Shown: in pieces, positions 1 to 8,052 of the stretch
How positions within the stretch are numbered: the first letter of the stretch is position 1
Layout: every line of letters begins with the position of its first letter
From: Muribaculaceae bacterium
Lineage (GTDB): Bacteria > Bacteroidota > Bacteroidia > Bacteroidales > Muribaculaceae
Length of the DNA: 36,776 bases
Assembly: GCA_016281825.1 (NCBI GenBank)
Contig: JAEEJI010000032.1
Location: 1 to 36,776, forward strand
Direction: 5' to 3'
Notes under the pieces: model-generated
Databases searched by the model: none
What the model was told of the DNA's origin: nothing
Seen by the model: only the letters and a program-made list of their open reading frames with translations
Position numbers and translations under genes: made by a program

Positions 1-1006
1 CGGCCATGTTGACAAAGTGATTCAGATTCACCTCGGCAACTGTCTTTTTCACCTTGTATTCATTAACCGACAAGCAAGCTAATATGTTTTCTGAAGCCGA
101 ACTCATCAATGAAACAAATGCATCAGCTCTAGCGATGCCTGCCTCCGAGAGAATGCCCGGCTCGGTGGCGTCACCATGGATTACCTCACAATCATGATAC
201 TGAGCAATCAATTCGTTGCATCGCGCCAGGTCACTCTCGATGATGGTAAATCGGAATTCACTTGCCGCGATGCGCACCATTAGTGCGGCGACATCACTGC
301 CGCCGGACACGACCACGTTTCGAATCTTCTGGATTTGGCATCCGGTAATAGCAGCGACATCTTCGAGTCGCGCACGGGTTGTCGCCACATAAATCATGTC
401 ACCCGCCACAAGTGTGTGGTCGCCCTTGGGTATCATAGTCATGTGGTTGCGGCGGATAGCGGCAATGTGGAAGAATCGGTCTTCAGCCGCCAGTTCTCTC
501 AGACGCTTGCCCACGGCAGGTGCCTGTTCTGGGAGCCTTACTCCCAATAACACCATCTCACCGTGATTAAACTCGTACCAATAGTTCACCCACGAATGAC
601 GCAATGAGTCAATGCCTCCTTGTGCTACCAAGTAATCGGGGCAAATGACATTGTCTACCCCCATGCTCTGCACTACCTGCAGATTGTGTGGCAGCAAATA
701 GTCATATCGGTCAACACGTGCCACGGTGATTTTTGCGCCCATTGACTTGGCCATGGCACATGCCACAAAGTTGCGTTCGGGCACCTCGGTTACTGCGACG
801 AATAGGTCGCATTGGTTCACCTTTGCTTGTCGAAGAATGGCCGGGTCGATAGCGTCGCCTGTGACTGCCATCAGATTATACTCGGCATCGAGCATTTCTA
901 GTTTGGCTGGATCTCGGTCAATGATGTAGATGTCGACATGCTCACCCGAGAGGTATCTGGCCAAGTGAGAGCCCACTGTTCCCGCTCCCACGATAGTTAC
1001 GATCAT
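1..1006 (-). CDS. trkA: Trk potassium uptake regulator TrkA (partial, 3' end outside window)
   Basis: Translating the minus strand from the ATG at 1006 gives an open frame to the left edge, about 335 codons. It begins MIVTIVGAGTVGSHLA, a Rossmann glycine-rich NAD-binding loop, followed by an acidic beta-2 end (DIYIIDRD) and the GDAIDPAIL motif typical of RCK/TrkA-N domains. A TrkA-C-like stretch follows (LGVRLPEQAPAVGKRL), and then a second Rossmann unit (NVVVSGGSDVAALMV, later EVIHGDATEPGIL). Two TrkA-N/TrkA-C units are the usual full-length TrkA architecture, so roughly the last quarter is missing. TrkA is the cytoplasmic nucleotide-binding subunit that gates the TrkH potassium channel. trkH may lie further left, but it is not visible. 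Confidence 0.93.
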   Translation of the reverse strand, partial: MIVTIVGAGTVGSHLARYLSGEHVDIYIIDRDPAKLEMLDAEYNLMAVTGDAIDPAILRQAKVNQCDLFVAVTEVPERNFVACAMAKSMGAKITVARVDRYDYLLPHNLQVVQSMGVDNVICPDYLVAQGGIDSLRHSWVNYWYEFNHGEMVLLGVRLPEQAPAVGKRLRELAAEDRFFHIAAIRRNHMTMIPKGDHTLVAGDMIYVATTRARLEDVAAITGCQIQKIRNVVVSGGSDVAALMVRIAASEFRFTIIESDLARCNELIAQYHDCEVIHGDATEPGILSEAGIARADAFVSLMSSASENILACLSVNEYKVKKTVAEVNLNHFVNMA

Positions 1007-1041
1007 AGCTGATTGAATTAATTGTTTTAGGATAGTCGGTG

Positions 1042-1049
1042 CAAAGATA
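1042..1049 (-). promoter_or_regulatory. -7 box upstream of trkA
   Basis: The minus strand reads TATCTTTG, a match to the Bacteroidota -7 consensus TAnnTTTG, about 36 bp before the trkA ATG. No TTTG was found at the usual -33 distance. Confidence 0.6.
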
Positions 1050-1151
1050 TAAAATAGTTGTCAGTGGTCAGCAATCAGTTGTCAGTTTTTTTAGTTGGAC
1101 AAATACTTCAAGAAAAAAAAGCAATAATAGGTGGTATTGAGAAAAAAGTTG

Positions 1152-1159
1152 TATCTTTG
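1152..1159 (+). promoter_or_regulatory. -7 box upstream of preA
   Basis: TATCTTTG matches TAnnTTTG and lies 21 bp before the ATG at 1181. It falls inside the longer open frame that starts at 1058, so that upstream start is unlikely to be used. Confidence 0.6.
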
Positions 1160-1180
1160 TGGCAATCAATTGATAAAACT

Positions 1181-2638
1181 ATGCAACGAGAGATGAATAT
1201 CCGAGAAGAGGTGGCACGATGCTTGTTGTGCCACGACGCTCCTTGCTCGCGGGCTTGCGGGCATGGCGACCCTGCCCGTGCATTGCGCGCGGCGCGTTTT
1301 GACAACATAGCCCTGGCAGCACGTTGGCTCGAGGGCTGCACCGACGAGGATTTAGCGCGTGCCGAGGATGCCTGCATCCACTATGACCGCCCTATCCGTT
1401 TACGCGAGTTTGCCCTCCAACTGCCTAAGCCCGCTGCTCCATCGGAGGTGCCATCGCTTGCCATCGACTTCTGCGGCATCCATTGCGAGAATCCATTTTT
1501 CCTTGCCTCGTCATCCATCTGCACCAACTATGAGATGGTGGCGCGCGCCTTTGAAGCCGGCTGGGCCGGGGTCTTCTTCAAGACCATCTGCCTGCAGGAT
1601 ATTGAGGAAGTATCGCCACGCTTTGATGTTGTGAACCGCGCGGGCAACCATGGCGATTTCACCGCATTGCGCAACATGGAGCAGCTGAGCGAGAACCCTG
1701 CCGAGGTGGACTTTGAGACCTTGCGCCGCCTGAAACAGGACTATCCGTCGAAGGTGGTAGTGGCATCGATTATGGGTCAGACCGAGGAGGAATGGATTGA
1801 ATTGGCCAAGATGGCTGAACAAGCCGGTGTCGACGCGGTGGAGCTGAACTTCTCCTGTCCGCAGATGCGTCTTGCCGGCATGGGCAGTGATGTGGGGCAA
1901 GACTCAGAATTGGTGCTGTTCTACACAGCGCACGTCAAGCGTGCAGTGAGCATTCCCGTCATCCCGAAAATGACGCCCAATATCACTCACATCAACCAGC
2001 CCGCCATGGCGGCCTACTTTGCCTCGGCCGACGCCATCAGTGCTATCAACACTATCAAGAGCGTGACGATGGGCGACCGTAGCGCAGTGTCGGGTCAACA
2101 GACCATCTCGGGGCTCTCGGGGCGTGCCGTGAAACCCATTGCCCAGCGATATATCCTGCAAATGGCACAGAACCCGGTAATGAAGAATATTGAGTTTAGT
2201 GGCATCGGCGGTATCGAGACGTGGCACGATGCGCTTGAATTCATCCAGCTGGGTTGCCGCAACGTGCAGGTGTGTACGGCGGTTATGCAGTATGGCTACC
2301 GCATTATAGATGACTTGATTTTGGGTCTTCAGCACTACATGGCACAGCGTGGAGTCAATGATTTGAGCGAACTTGTCGGCGAGGAGTTGCCCAAGTTTGT
2401 TAAGCCCAGCGACCTGGACCGTTCGACGGTTGTCTTCCCGATGATTGACCGCGACAAGTGCATTGGATGCGGCCGTTGCTATGTGTCGTGTATGGATGGT
2501 GGCCATCAGGCCATCACCTTCGGCGAGGACCACAAGCCTCAGATTCATGGAAACCACTGTGTGGGATGCCACCTGTGCAGCCTCGTGTGCCCCACCGGCG
2601 CCATCACCCACGCCAAGCGCGTCGCCAAACGAAATTAA
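1181..2638 (+). CDS. preA: PreA-type dihydropyrimidine dehydrogenase subunit with N-terminal Fe-S extension
   Basis: This 485-residue protein has three parts. Residues 1-75 are a cysteine-rich helical segment (CLLCHDAPCSRAC) resembling the N-terminal Fe-S domain of DPD and GltD-type proteins. The middle is an FMN-binding TIM barrel of the DHOD/PreA family, with NFSCPQMR, MGSDVGQD, PKMTPNI and SGIGGIETW. The C-terminus is a 2x[4Fe-4S] ferredoxin (CIGCGRCYVSC and CVGCHLCSLVC). PreA normally reduces uracil and thymine in a complex with the NADH/FAD subunit PreT. No preT is visible here, and the extra N-terminal Fe-S segment recalls a part normally found on the partner subunit. The start is placed at 1181 because the open frame from 1058 runs through the -7 box. 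A diverged pyrimidine or dihydroorotate-type substrate remains possible. Confidence 0.88.
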   Translation: MQREMNIREEVARCLLCHDAPCSRACGHGDPARALRAARFDNIALAARWLEGCTDEDLARAEDACIHYDRPIRLREFALQLPKPAAPSEVPSLAIDFCGIHCENPFFLASSSICTNYEMVARAFEAGWAGVFFKTICLQDIEEVSPRFDVVNRAGNHGDFTALRNMEQLSENPAEVDFETLRRLKQDYPSKVVVASIMGQTEEEWIELAKMAEQAGVDAVELNFSCPQMRLAGMGSDVGQDSELVLFYTAHVKRAVSIPVIPKMTPNITHINQPAMAAYFASADAISAINTIKSVTMGDRSAVSGQQTISGLSGRAVKPIAQRYILQMAQNPVMKNIEFSGIGGIETWHDALEFIQLGCRNVQVCTAVMQYGYRIIDDLILGLQHYMAQRGVNDLSELVGEELPKFVKPSDLDRSTVVFPMIDRDKCIGCGRCYVSCMDGGHQAITFGEDHKPQIHGNHCVGCHLCSLVCPTGAITHAKRVAKRN

Positions 2639-2660
2639 AACCAAGACTAAGTTACTACAA

Positions 2661-2700
2661 AATCAGCCGCTTGAGGGAGCAAATCCTCAAGCGGCTGATT
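2661..2700. terminator. Bidirectional hairpin terminator between preA and the PNPOx-like gene
   Basis: There is a perfect 15-bp inverted repeat (2661-2675 with 2686-2700) around a 10-nt loop. It is followed by a short U-rich run on both strands and lies between convergent genes. Confidence 0.8.
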
Positions 2701-2717
2701 TGTTGTATAGTATACAT

Positions 2718-3200
2718 TTATCTTACTCGCTTTTGCTTGCCGGAGAAGGTGGCGATGTCGATGCGGATGATGTCGGTGCGGGAGAATGATGATCGGGCAT
2801 ATTTCATGCCGACTTTGATGTCATTGGGCGAGTATTTTTCCAACAACAATTCGAGGGCCTGCATTCGCTCTTCGTCGTCGGAGATGATGGTTGCCTTTCC
2901 GGTAAGGATGACACTCTCATAATCGGTGGTGAACTTGCTGGGCAACAGGTTCACTCGCCCGACGACGCAGAACGATACATCATCGTTGATGTCGAGGATG
3001 TCTAGTTTACGCCCCTGGGTGGCGCAGTGGATGTAGATACAGTCGACATCGAAGACGAAGTTGACGGGTATACCATAGGGTTTTCGGTCAAGGTCGACCA
3101 TTGAGAGGATGCCATATTCGGCAGTGGCGAGAAGTTCTCTCGCCCTTGCTTCGTCGAGCAGGCGATCTTGCCGACGCACATGGGAGTTATCGTAGAGCAT
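2718..3200 (-). CDS. Pyridoxamine 5'-phosphate oxidase-family flavoprotein (NimA-like)
   Basis: A 160-residue protein with the split-barrel FMN-binding pattern of the NimA/Pyridox_ox_2 group. The N-terminal MLYDNSHVRRQDR is followed by a helix (DEARARELLATAEYGILSMV), PYGIPVNFVFD, IYIHCATQGRKLDIL, VSFCVVG, YESVILTGKATII and a C-terminal DIIRIDI strand. Its length is typical of the family. Members bind FMN and reduce small molecules, and the Nim branch is linked to nitroimidazole reduction. Sequence alone does not show whether this one does so, and ordinary chromosomal copies are common in Bacteroidales. The ATG at 3200 is preceded by a purine-rich tract of GAGTTA-type direct repeats (3201-3245). 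It lies 59 bp downstream of the DUF4292 gene and could be read from the dut operon. Confidence 0.85.
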   Translation of the reverse strand: MLYDNSHVRRQDRLLDEARARELLATAEYGILSMVDLDRKPYGIPVNFVFDVDCIYIHCATQGRKLDILDINDDVSFCVVGRVNLLPSKFTTDYESVILTGKATIISDDEERMQALELLLEKYSPNDIKVGMKYARSSFSRTDIIRIDIATFSGKQKRVR

Positions 3201-3250
3201 TTAAGTAGTTAGAGGGAGTTAAGGAGTTAAAGGGAGTTAGAGAAGTAAGG
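3201..3250. repeat. GGAGTTA-rich imperfect direct repeats
   Basis: The plus strand carries repeated variants of GGAGTTAAAG and AGTTAGAGG between the two minus-strand genes. They are low complexity, with no coding or hairpin signal. Confidence 0.5.
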
Positions 3251-3259
3251 AGCCAATTC

Positions 3260-4108
3260 TTAATTATCTCCGAGGATGGATGTTATTTGATGGCCATTCA
3301 TGCGTTGGTAGCCTTTAGGCTTGGAATCGTCGATGTTGACCTGGGTGTTCCAAGTGATGTCCTTGAGGTCGAGGGCTAAAGTAAACTTGCTGCTGCCTAT
3401 TGTGGCGGCAACATCGGCATGCTGCGCTATGGGTCCCGCGAGTGTGAGCTGGACACTGCTATAGCAGGCTGTATAGGGTGTCTTTGTTCCGCTGGCGGGT
3501 TTCACCTCTACGGCAACGACGTGGTTGCTGGGGTCGAGAGTAAAACCATAGTTGAATGCCTGCGGCTGGGTCTTGGGCGACAGGCGATAGTTGGTACCAT
3601 CGGCATCGAGCTGGACCAGATGTCGCGTGGAGGTGTTGACGGTTCCCTTGCCGAGGATGAATGCGCGACCGAGGAAGATGTCCTGCATCTCGGTGACTGT
3701 GACGGGCACGCCGTTGGTTATGAGCGAGATGGGTTCGGCAAGGTAGCGTTTGTGGTACTTGTCGACTACCAACACACTGTCGTTGGTGATGACAATTTTA
3801 CCCACCTCAATGCCAATGAGCGGCCGCAAGGAGATGTAGATGGCTTTACCTCGAATCATTCGCATCTGCATGGAACTGGAGAATGACTTGGCCCCTCCTA
3901 TTTTGACATTTCCTCCTGCCTGGAGTGTGTTCCAGCCGAGCTGGCTGGCAGCGAACGCATTGAGGCGTGTCTCGAGGGGATTGGTAGTTGGCGTAACAGT
4001 GGTAGTATCGGGCTTGGGGTAGTCGGTGGTGATTACTTGCTGCTTTGCGCGGCAGCCGGTGGCGAGGATTGCCAGAATGGCGAGTAAGATGATGGGAGTT
4101 GTTTTCAT
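3260..4108 (-). CDS. DUF4292 family lipoprotein
   Basis: The 282-residue product starts with a lipoprotein signal peptide (MKTTPIILLAILAILATGC) whose LATGC lipobox puts the acylated cysteine at residue 19. The body resembles DUF4292: MRMIRGKAIYISLRPLIGIE, then VGKIVITNDSVLVVDKYHKR, then beta-rich repeats in an LolA/LolB-like half-barrel pattern. The family is found in Bacteroidota and is predicted to sit on the periplasmic face of the outer membrane; its function is not established. It follows the TPR gene by 75 bp on the same strand, a conserved pairing as I recall, so it is probably co-transcribed with dut and the TPR gene. A small GC-rich palindrome lies in the gap. Confidence 0.85.
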   Translation of the reverse strand: MKTTPIILLAILAILATGCRAKQQVITTDYPKPDTTTVTPTTNPLETRLNAFAASQLGWNTLQAGGNVKIGGAKSFSSSMQMRMIRGKAIYISLRPLIGIEVGKIVITNDSVLVVDKYHKRYLAEPISLITNGVPVTVTEMQDIFLGRAFILGKGTVNTSTRHLVQLDADGTNYRLSPKTQPQAFNYGFTLDPSNHVVAVEVKPASGTKTPYTACYSSVQLTLAGPIAQHADVAATIGSSKFTLALDLKDITWNTQVNIDDSKPKGYQRMNGHQITSILGDN

Positions 4109-4130
4109 TGCCTTGTTTTGTATAGTGATG

Positions 4131-4149
4131 GCTGCGACGTAGCCGCAGC
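4131..4149. repeat. Short GC palindrome (GCTGCG...CGCAGC)
   Basis: The inverted arms 4131-4136 and 4144-4149 sit after an ATG-like GATG. The element resembles those at 9228-9246 and 32905-32923, suggesting a small dispersed palindrome family. Confidence 0.5.
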
Positions 4150-4183
4150 AAGGAAAACGGCAGGACGATTCATCATTGCTTGG

Positions 4184-5947
4184 TTATTTGAAAAAGATGG
4201 TGCGATGCTTAACCTTGCGCTGGAGAAGTTCGTTGTCGGGCATGAGTTCGATAGCTTTCTGCCACTGCTCGAGTGCAGCCTCGTGGTCGCCCGTCATGAA
4301 GAGGATGTCGCCGTAGTGGTCCAGAAGGTCGCCACTGGGTGAGTCATCGTTCTCGATGGCACTCTTGATGTAGAGCAACGCCATCTGATAGTCTTTTTTC
4401 TTGAAGTATACCCAGGCGTAGGTGTCAAGGTAGGTAGAGCTCTGCGGCTGGTCTTTCACCGCCAACGCCGCCATGCGTTCAGCCTTGTCCAGGTCACGCT
4501 CGCTGAGTGCAAGGAAATAGGCGTAGTTGTTCATAATGCCCGTGTTGAGCGGATTGAGTTGGAGCGCCTGCTCGTAGAGTTCGAAGGCATGCAGGGTGTC
4601 GCCCATCTCAAAAAAAACATCTCCCATACCTCCGATAAAGTCGCTGCGTGTGTCAACATCGGCACTGTCGGTGAGTTCAAGGGCACGCTGATAAATCTGA
4701 AGCGACTTGTCGTACTGCTTGATTTGGAAATATGCCGGGGCAATGTATCGATACAGATCCAAGCTGTCGGGGTTATATTCCAACGCCTTGTCACCCGCAG
4801 CGATTGCGGCGGGGATGTTCTCGTCCATGATGTTGACAATCATCAGTTTGCGCCACATCTGTGCGTCGGTGGGTTCCACATCAAGCACATAGCCTAGCTG
4901 TTCGGCGGCATGGCTGTAATCCTTGCGAGCGATGAAGTACTCACTATAGAGGTCATGGATTTTCGGTTCGTGGGGATGTTGCTCCAGCAGTACGCTCATC
5001 AGCTGGTCGACGCGTCCCGTGGAGTCATTAGCAGCGATGCGGTCGCGCATAAAATCAACGAGCACCTGCATCTTGTCATCTACCTCAAGGTTCTCGTTCA
5101 CCAGTGCCTGGCGTACCTGCTGCTCGTAGGCCGCGGAGTCGCCCACCAAATTATAATACTGTGCCTTGGCGAGGTAGGTGTAGCCATTGTCGGGCTCAGC
5201 CTGTTGGGCCCGGTCGAGGTAGACGAGGGCACTGTCCTGCCTTCCCAGCTGTACGAGCAGCCCGCTCATGGTAATGTTGTAGGTAGCGTTCTCGGGCGCT
5301 GTCGTTAGCAGTGCACGCATCTCGTTAATGGCTCCGGCGGTGTCGTTCATTGCCATGTAGGCAGAAACCTTACGGGAAGTGATTTGCATCGACTTGCCAT
5401 GGAGAGCCTCGATGGAGTCGAATGTCTCGATGGCGCCGGTGAAGTCGCCGGTCTGCGCCTGTGCATGCGCCAGTCGTGCCTGCAATTCCAGTTTGTTGGG
5501 GTTTCGGTCGCTCAGTGTCTTGATGGCGCGCAGTCCTTCCTCGGGTTTTCCCAGCATCATGCATGCGTCGCTGTAGAATGTGGTCTCATAGAAGTCGCCT
5601 GGCGCTTCGTCAAAGTGCTTGCGCATGAGTTGCAGTCCCCGCTCGGCCCGTTGCTGGGTCATGTTCTCCATGGTCAGCAGACAGTAGCCGAGGTAGAACG
5701 ATACGCTGGTGTTGGTCGAGTCGATGTCGTAGGCCGCCTTGAGGAGGTCGTAGTAAGCGTCGAGTCGGTCGTGCTGCTTCTGGTTCTGTGCCTCGAGGAA
5801 GAGGTATTCAGCCTTACGGCGGTCCTGTTCGGTAATGCGCTGCTTGTCGCTGCCAGCCAAGGCGATGGGCGCGGCCAAGAGGAAGACTACGAGCCAAAGG
5901 GTCGCACTACTCCAACGTGTTGCACAACTATATTGATTATTACTCAT
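4184..5947 (-). CDS. Secreted tetratricopeptide repeat protein
   Basis: A 587-residue protein with an N-terminal signal or membrane segment (LWLVVFLLAAPIALAG, residues 17-32). The rest is helical hairpin repeats with TPR spacing. Recognisable repeats include ATYNITMSGLLVQLGRQDSA, YTYLAKAQYYNLVGDSAAYE, MWRKLMIVNIMDENIPAAIA, LYRYIAPAYFQIKQYDKSLQ and HYGDILFMTGDHEAALEQWQ; the last is a canonical TPR. TPRs mediate protein-protein contacts and no enzymatic domain is present. It starts 10 bp after the dut stop and is followed by the DUF4292 lipoprotein gene, suggesting an envelope-assembly role together with that lipoprotein. That role is inference from position only. Confidence 0.88.
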   Translation of the reverse strand: MSNNQYSCATRWSSATLWLVVFLLAAPIALAGSDKQRITEQDRRKAEYLFLEAQNQKQHDRLDAYYDLLKAAYDIDSTNTSVSFYLGYCLLTMENMTQQRAERGLQLMRKHFDEAPGDFYETTFYSDACMMLGKPEEGLRAIKTLSDRNPNKLELQARLAHAQAQTGDFTGAIETFDSIEALHGKSMQITSRKVSAYMAMNDTAGAINEMRALLTTAPENATYNITMSGLLVQLGRQDSALVYLDRAQQAEPDNGYTYLAKAQYYNLVGDSAAYEQQVRQALVNENLEVDDKMQVLVDFMRDRIAANDSTGRVDQLMSVLLEQHPHEPKIHDLYSEYFIARKDYSHAAEQLGYVLDVEPTDAQMWRKLMIVNIMDENIPAAIAAGDKALEYNPDSLDLYRYIAPAYFQIKQYDKSLQIYQRALELTDSADVDTRSDFIGGMGDVFFEMGDTLHAFELYEQALQLNPLNTGIMNNYAYFLALSERDLDKAERMAALAVKDQPQSSTYLDTYAWVYFKKKDYQMALLYIKSAIENDDSPSGDLLDHYGDILFMTGDHEAALEQWQKAIELMPDNELLQRKVKHRTIFFK

Positions 5948-5957
5948 GGTTCACTGT

Positions 5958-6401
5958 TTATTTTGTTCCGGTGTGACCGAAGCCTCCAGCGCCTCGCTCG
6001 GTGTCGTCAAGTTGCTCGACGGGTAGCCACTGAACGGTCTCGTGTCGTGCTACGACCATCTGGCAGATGCGCTCGCCATCTTCGATGGTCTGGGGCTCGT
6101 TGCTGAGGTTTGCGATGATGACACACACCTCTCCCCGGTAGTCGGCATCGATGGTGCCTGGGGTGTTGAGCACGGTGAGTCCTCGCTTCAGGGCGAGTCC
6201 GCTGCGTGGACGTATCTGGCACTCATATCCCTCGGGCAGAGCAATATAAATGCCCGTGTGCAACATGGCTCGTTGCAGCGGTTGCAAGGTGACAGGCTCT
6301 TCGAGCCACGCATGCAGGTCCATGCCTGCGCTCAATGAAGTGCTGTATGCGGGCAATGGGTGTGGCCCGCGGTTGACAATTTTTACTTCAATATTTTCCA
6401 T
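5958..6401 (-). CDS. dut: dUTP diphosphatase
   Basis: The 147-residue protein carries all five motifs of trimeric dUTPases: AGMDLHA (25-31), PRSGLALK (65-72), [10 protein letters not shown] (82-91), GERICQMVV (about 109-117) and the C-terminal P-loop-like [10 protein letters not shown]. It hydrolyses dUTP to dUMP and pyrophosphate, keeping uracil out of DNA and supplying dUMP for thymidylate synthesis. The length is standard. It is the first gene of a minus-strand run with the TPR and DUF4292 genes. It is divergent from dgt, so two dNTP-hydrolysing enzymes share one 195-bp intergenic region. Confidence 0.97.
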   Translation of the reverse strand: MENIEVKIVNRGPHPLPAYSTSLSAGMDLHAWLEEPVTLQPLQRAMLHTGIYIALPEGYECQIRPRSGLALKRGLTVLNTPGTIDADYRGEVCVIIANLSNEPQTIEDGERICQMVVARHETVQWLPVEQLDDTERGAGGFGHTGTK

Positions 6402-6421
6402 TAGTCAGTTGTTTGAATTTG

Positions 6422-6429
6422 CAAAGGTA
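6422..6429 (-). promoter_or_regulatory. -7 box upstream of dut
   Basis: The minus strand reads TACCTTTG, a perfect TAnnTTTG, about 21 bp before the dut ATG. A TTTG lies upstream at a spacing of only 12 bp, so the -33 element is uncertain. Confidence 0.6.
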
Positions 6430-6545
6430 GTGTAAAAGCATCAAATTTGCACGCACACAATCGCTAAAAAAACAAAACATGTGGATTAATCACCTTCATT
6501 TTTTGATAATAACTCAGAGAAAAGTTGTGTTTTTAGATAAATTAT

Positions 6546-6576
6546 TTTGCACTTCTCTCAACTTGCAGTAATTTTG
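6546..6576 (+). promoter_or_regulatory. Canonical promoter of dgt
   Basis: TTTG at 6546-6549, a 19-bp spacer, and TAATTTTG at 6569-6576 match both Bacteroidota housekeeping elements. The predicted start gives a leader of about 15 nt before the ATG at 6597. Confidence 0.75.
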
Positions 6577-6596
6577 CAAAGAATAATAAAAAAGCA

Positions 6597-7919
6597 ATGA
6601 ACTGGGACAAACTGATATGCGACAAGCGACTGGGGCTGGAGGACTATCACGATACCAAAGGTGGCGTGCGCAGCGACTTTGAGCGCGATTACGACCGCCT
6701 AGTGTTTTCCTCTCCGTTCCGTCGGTTACAGAACAAGACGCAGGTATTTCCGCTGCCAGGCAGCATCTTCGTACACAACCGTCTGACACATAGCTTGGAA
6801 GTGTCGAGCGTGGGCAAGTCGTTAGCGCGCGAAATTGCACTGCGGCTGATGCCCAAGTATGCCAGCGAACCTTGGGTGGACAAATTGCGTGACATCAGCG
6901 AGATTGTCGCCGCTGCATGTCTGGCACATGACCTTGGCAACCCGCCGTTCGGCCACTCGGGCGAGAAGACCATCGGGGCTTATTTCAGCGAGGGGGCTGG
7001 CCTGGCGCTAAAAGACAAATTCACAACTGAGCAGTGGAACGACTTAATACACTTCGAGGGCAACGCCAACTCGTTGCGCACACTGGTGCATCAGTTCAAG
7101 GGCCGCCGTCCGGGTGGTTTCGCAATGACCTACTCGACACTGGCTTCGATTGTCAAGTATCCCTACTCGTCGAGCCAAGCCAACTCGAAAGGCAAATTCG
7201 GGTTCTTCACCAGCGAGAAGGAGGTGTTTGAGCGCATCGCCACCGAACTGGGCATGCTGCAGCTGGGCCCTGAGCGTTACGCACGCCATCCACTGGTCTA
7301 CCTGGTCGAGTCCGCCGACGACATCTGCTACCAAGTGATGGACATTGAAGACGGGCACAAACTCAAACTCATCAGTACGGAGGAGACACTCGAGTTACTA
7401 TTGGGCTTCTTCGACAAGGAAGAGCAGGCGCACAAGCGCGAAGTGATGACACGCGTCGCCGACCCCAACGAGAAGGTGGGCTATATGCGTTCATGCATTG
7501 TGGGACTGCTGGTTCAGGAGTGCGCCCAGACCTTTGTCGCTCACGAGCCTGAAATTATGTCAGGCGCCTTTGAGGGTTCTCTTATTGACCATATATCTCC
7601 GCTAGCCAGCGAAGGCTACGAACGTTGCAGCCAATTGGCTTACGAGAAACTGTACCGCGCGGGCTATGTCGTGGATGTGGACCTAGCGGGCAACCGCATC
7701 ATCAACCTGTTGCTCGAGAAACTCATTGAGGCGGTGCAACATCCCGAGCGAAACTACTCGCAGTTGCTGCTGAACAAGTTCCCGCAACAGTATGACGTTC
7801 ACGCCCCTACCCTCTTCGAGAAGATCCAGGCAGTGCTCGACCACATCAGCGCGATGACCGATGTATATGCGCTGAACCTTTACCGACAACTCGACGGCAT
7901 CGCGTTGCCGACCGTTTAG
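6597..7919 (+). CDS. dgt: Deoxyguanosinetriphosphate triphosphohydrolase (dGTPase)
   Basis: A 440-residue HD-domain protein. Metal ligands are visible as NRLTHSLEVS (His65), ACLAHDLGNPPFGHSGE (His111-Asp112, His120) and YLVESADDICYQVMDIEDG, the downstream Asp motif of the dGTPase family. The N-terminal RSDFERDYDRLVFSSPFRRLQNKTQVF is also characteristic. The enzyme cleaves dGTP to deoxyguanosine and tripolyphosphate; such enzymes balance dNTP pools and can restrict phage DNA synthesis. Length is close to the family norm. It is divergent from dut, and no clear terminator follows, only a TGCATAAT-type repeat. Confidence 0.95.
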   Translation: MNWDKLICDKRLGLEDYHDTKGGVRSDFERDYDRLVFSSPFRRLQNKTQVFPLPGSIFVHNRLTHSLEVSSVGKSLAREIALRLMPKYASEPWVDKLRDISEIVAAACLAHDLGNPPFGHSGEKTIGAYFSEGAGLALKDKFTTEQWNDLIHFEGNANSLRTLVHQFKGRRPGGFAMTYSTLASIVKYPYSSSQANSKGKFGFFTSEKEVFERIATELGMLQLGPERYARHPLVYLVESADDICYQVMDIEDGHKLKLISTEETLELLLGFFDKEEQAHKREVMTRVADPNEKVGYMRSCIVGLLVQECAQTFVAHEPEIMSGAFEGSLIDHISPLASEGYERCSQLAYEKLYRAGYVVDVDLAGNRIINLLLEKLIEAVQHPERNYSQLLLNKFPQQYDVHAPTLFEKIQAVLDHISAMTDVYALNLYRQLDGIALPTV

Positions 7920-7922
7920 TTA

Positions 7923-7953
7923 AATGCATAATTCATAATGCATAATTCATAAT
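7923..7953. repeat. TGCATAATTCATAA tandem tract after dgt
   Basis: Two copies of an ATGCATAATTCATA unit start four bases after the dgt stop. The same motif occurs at 14070-14088, 18170-18203, 20113-20143 and 26054-26084. Confidence 0.65.
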
Positions 7954-8014
7954 CATTGCCGAGCTATTTTTTGCACACAGACTATTTTATTTTTCCTGTT
8001 TGAAAAGTTTTTCG

Positions 8015-8022
8015 TACATTTG
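8015..8022 (+). promoter_or_regulatory. -7 box upstream of the P-loop/CYTH gene
   Basis: TACATTTG matches TAnnTTTG and lies 30 bp before the ATG at 8053. Confidence 0.55.
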
Positions 8023-8052
8023 CACTTTCGATTGAAAATCGCTTAACTAAAA

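Noticed and set aside
1058-1180. Upstream extension of the PreA frame to 1058
   Set aside because: It crosses the TATCTTTG -7 box at 1152-1159 and a TCAGTTGTCAG-type low-complexity stretch; the conserved protein begins at 1181.
2718-3200. Nitroimidazole resistance determinant (nim)
   Set aside because: Only family-level similarity is visible. Chromosomal PNPOx-like proteins are common, so resistance cannot be claimed.
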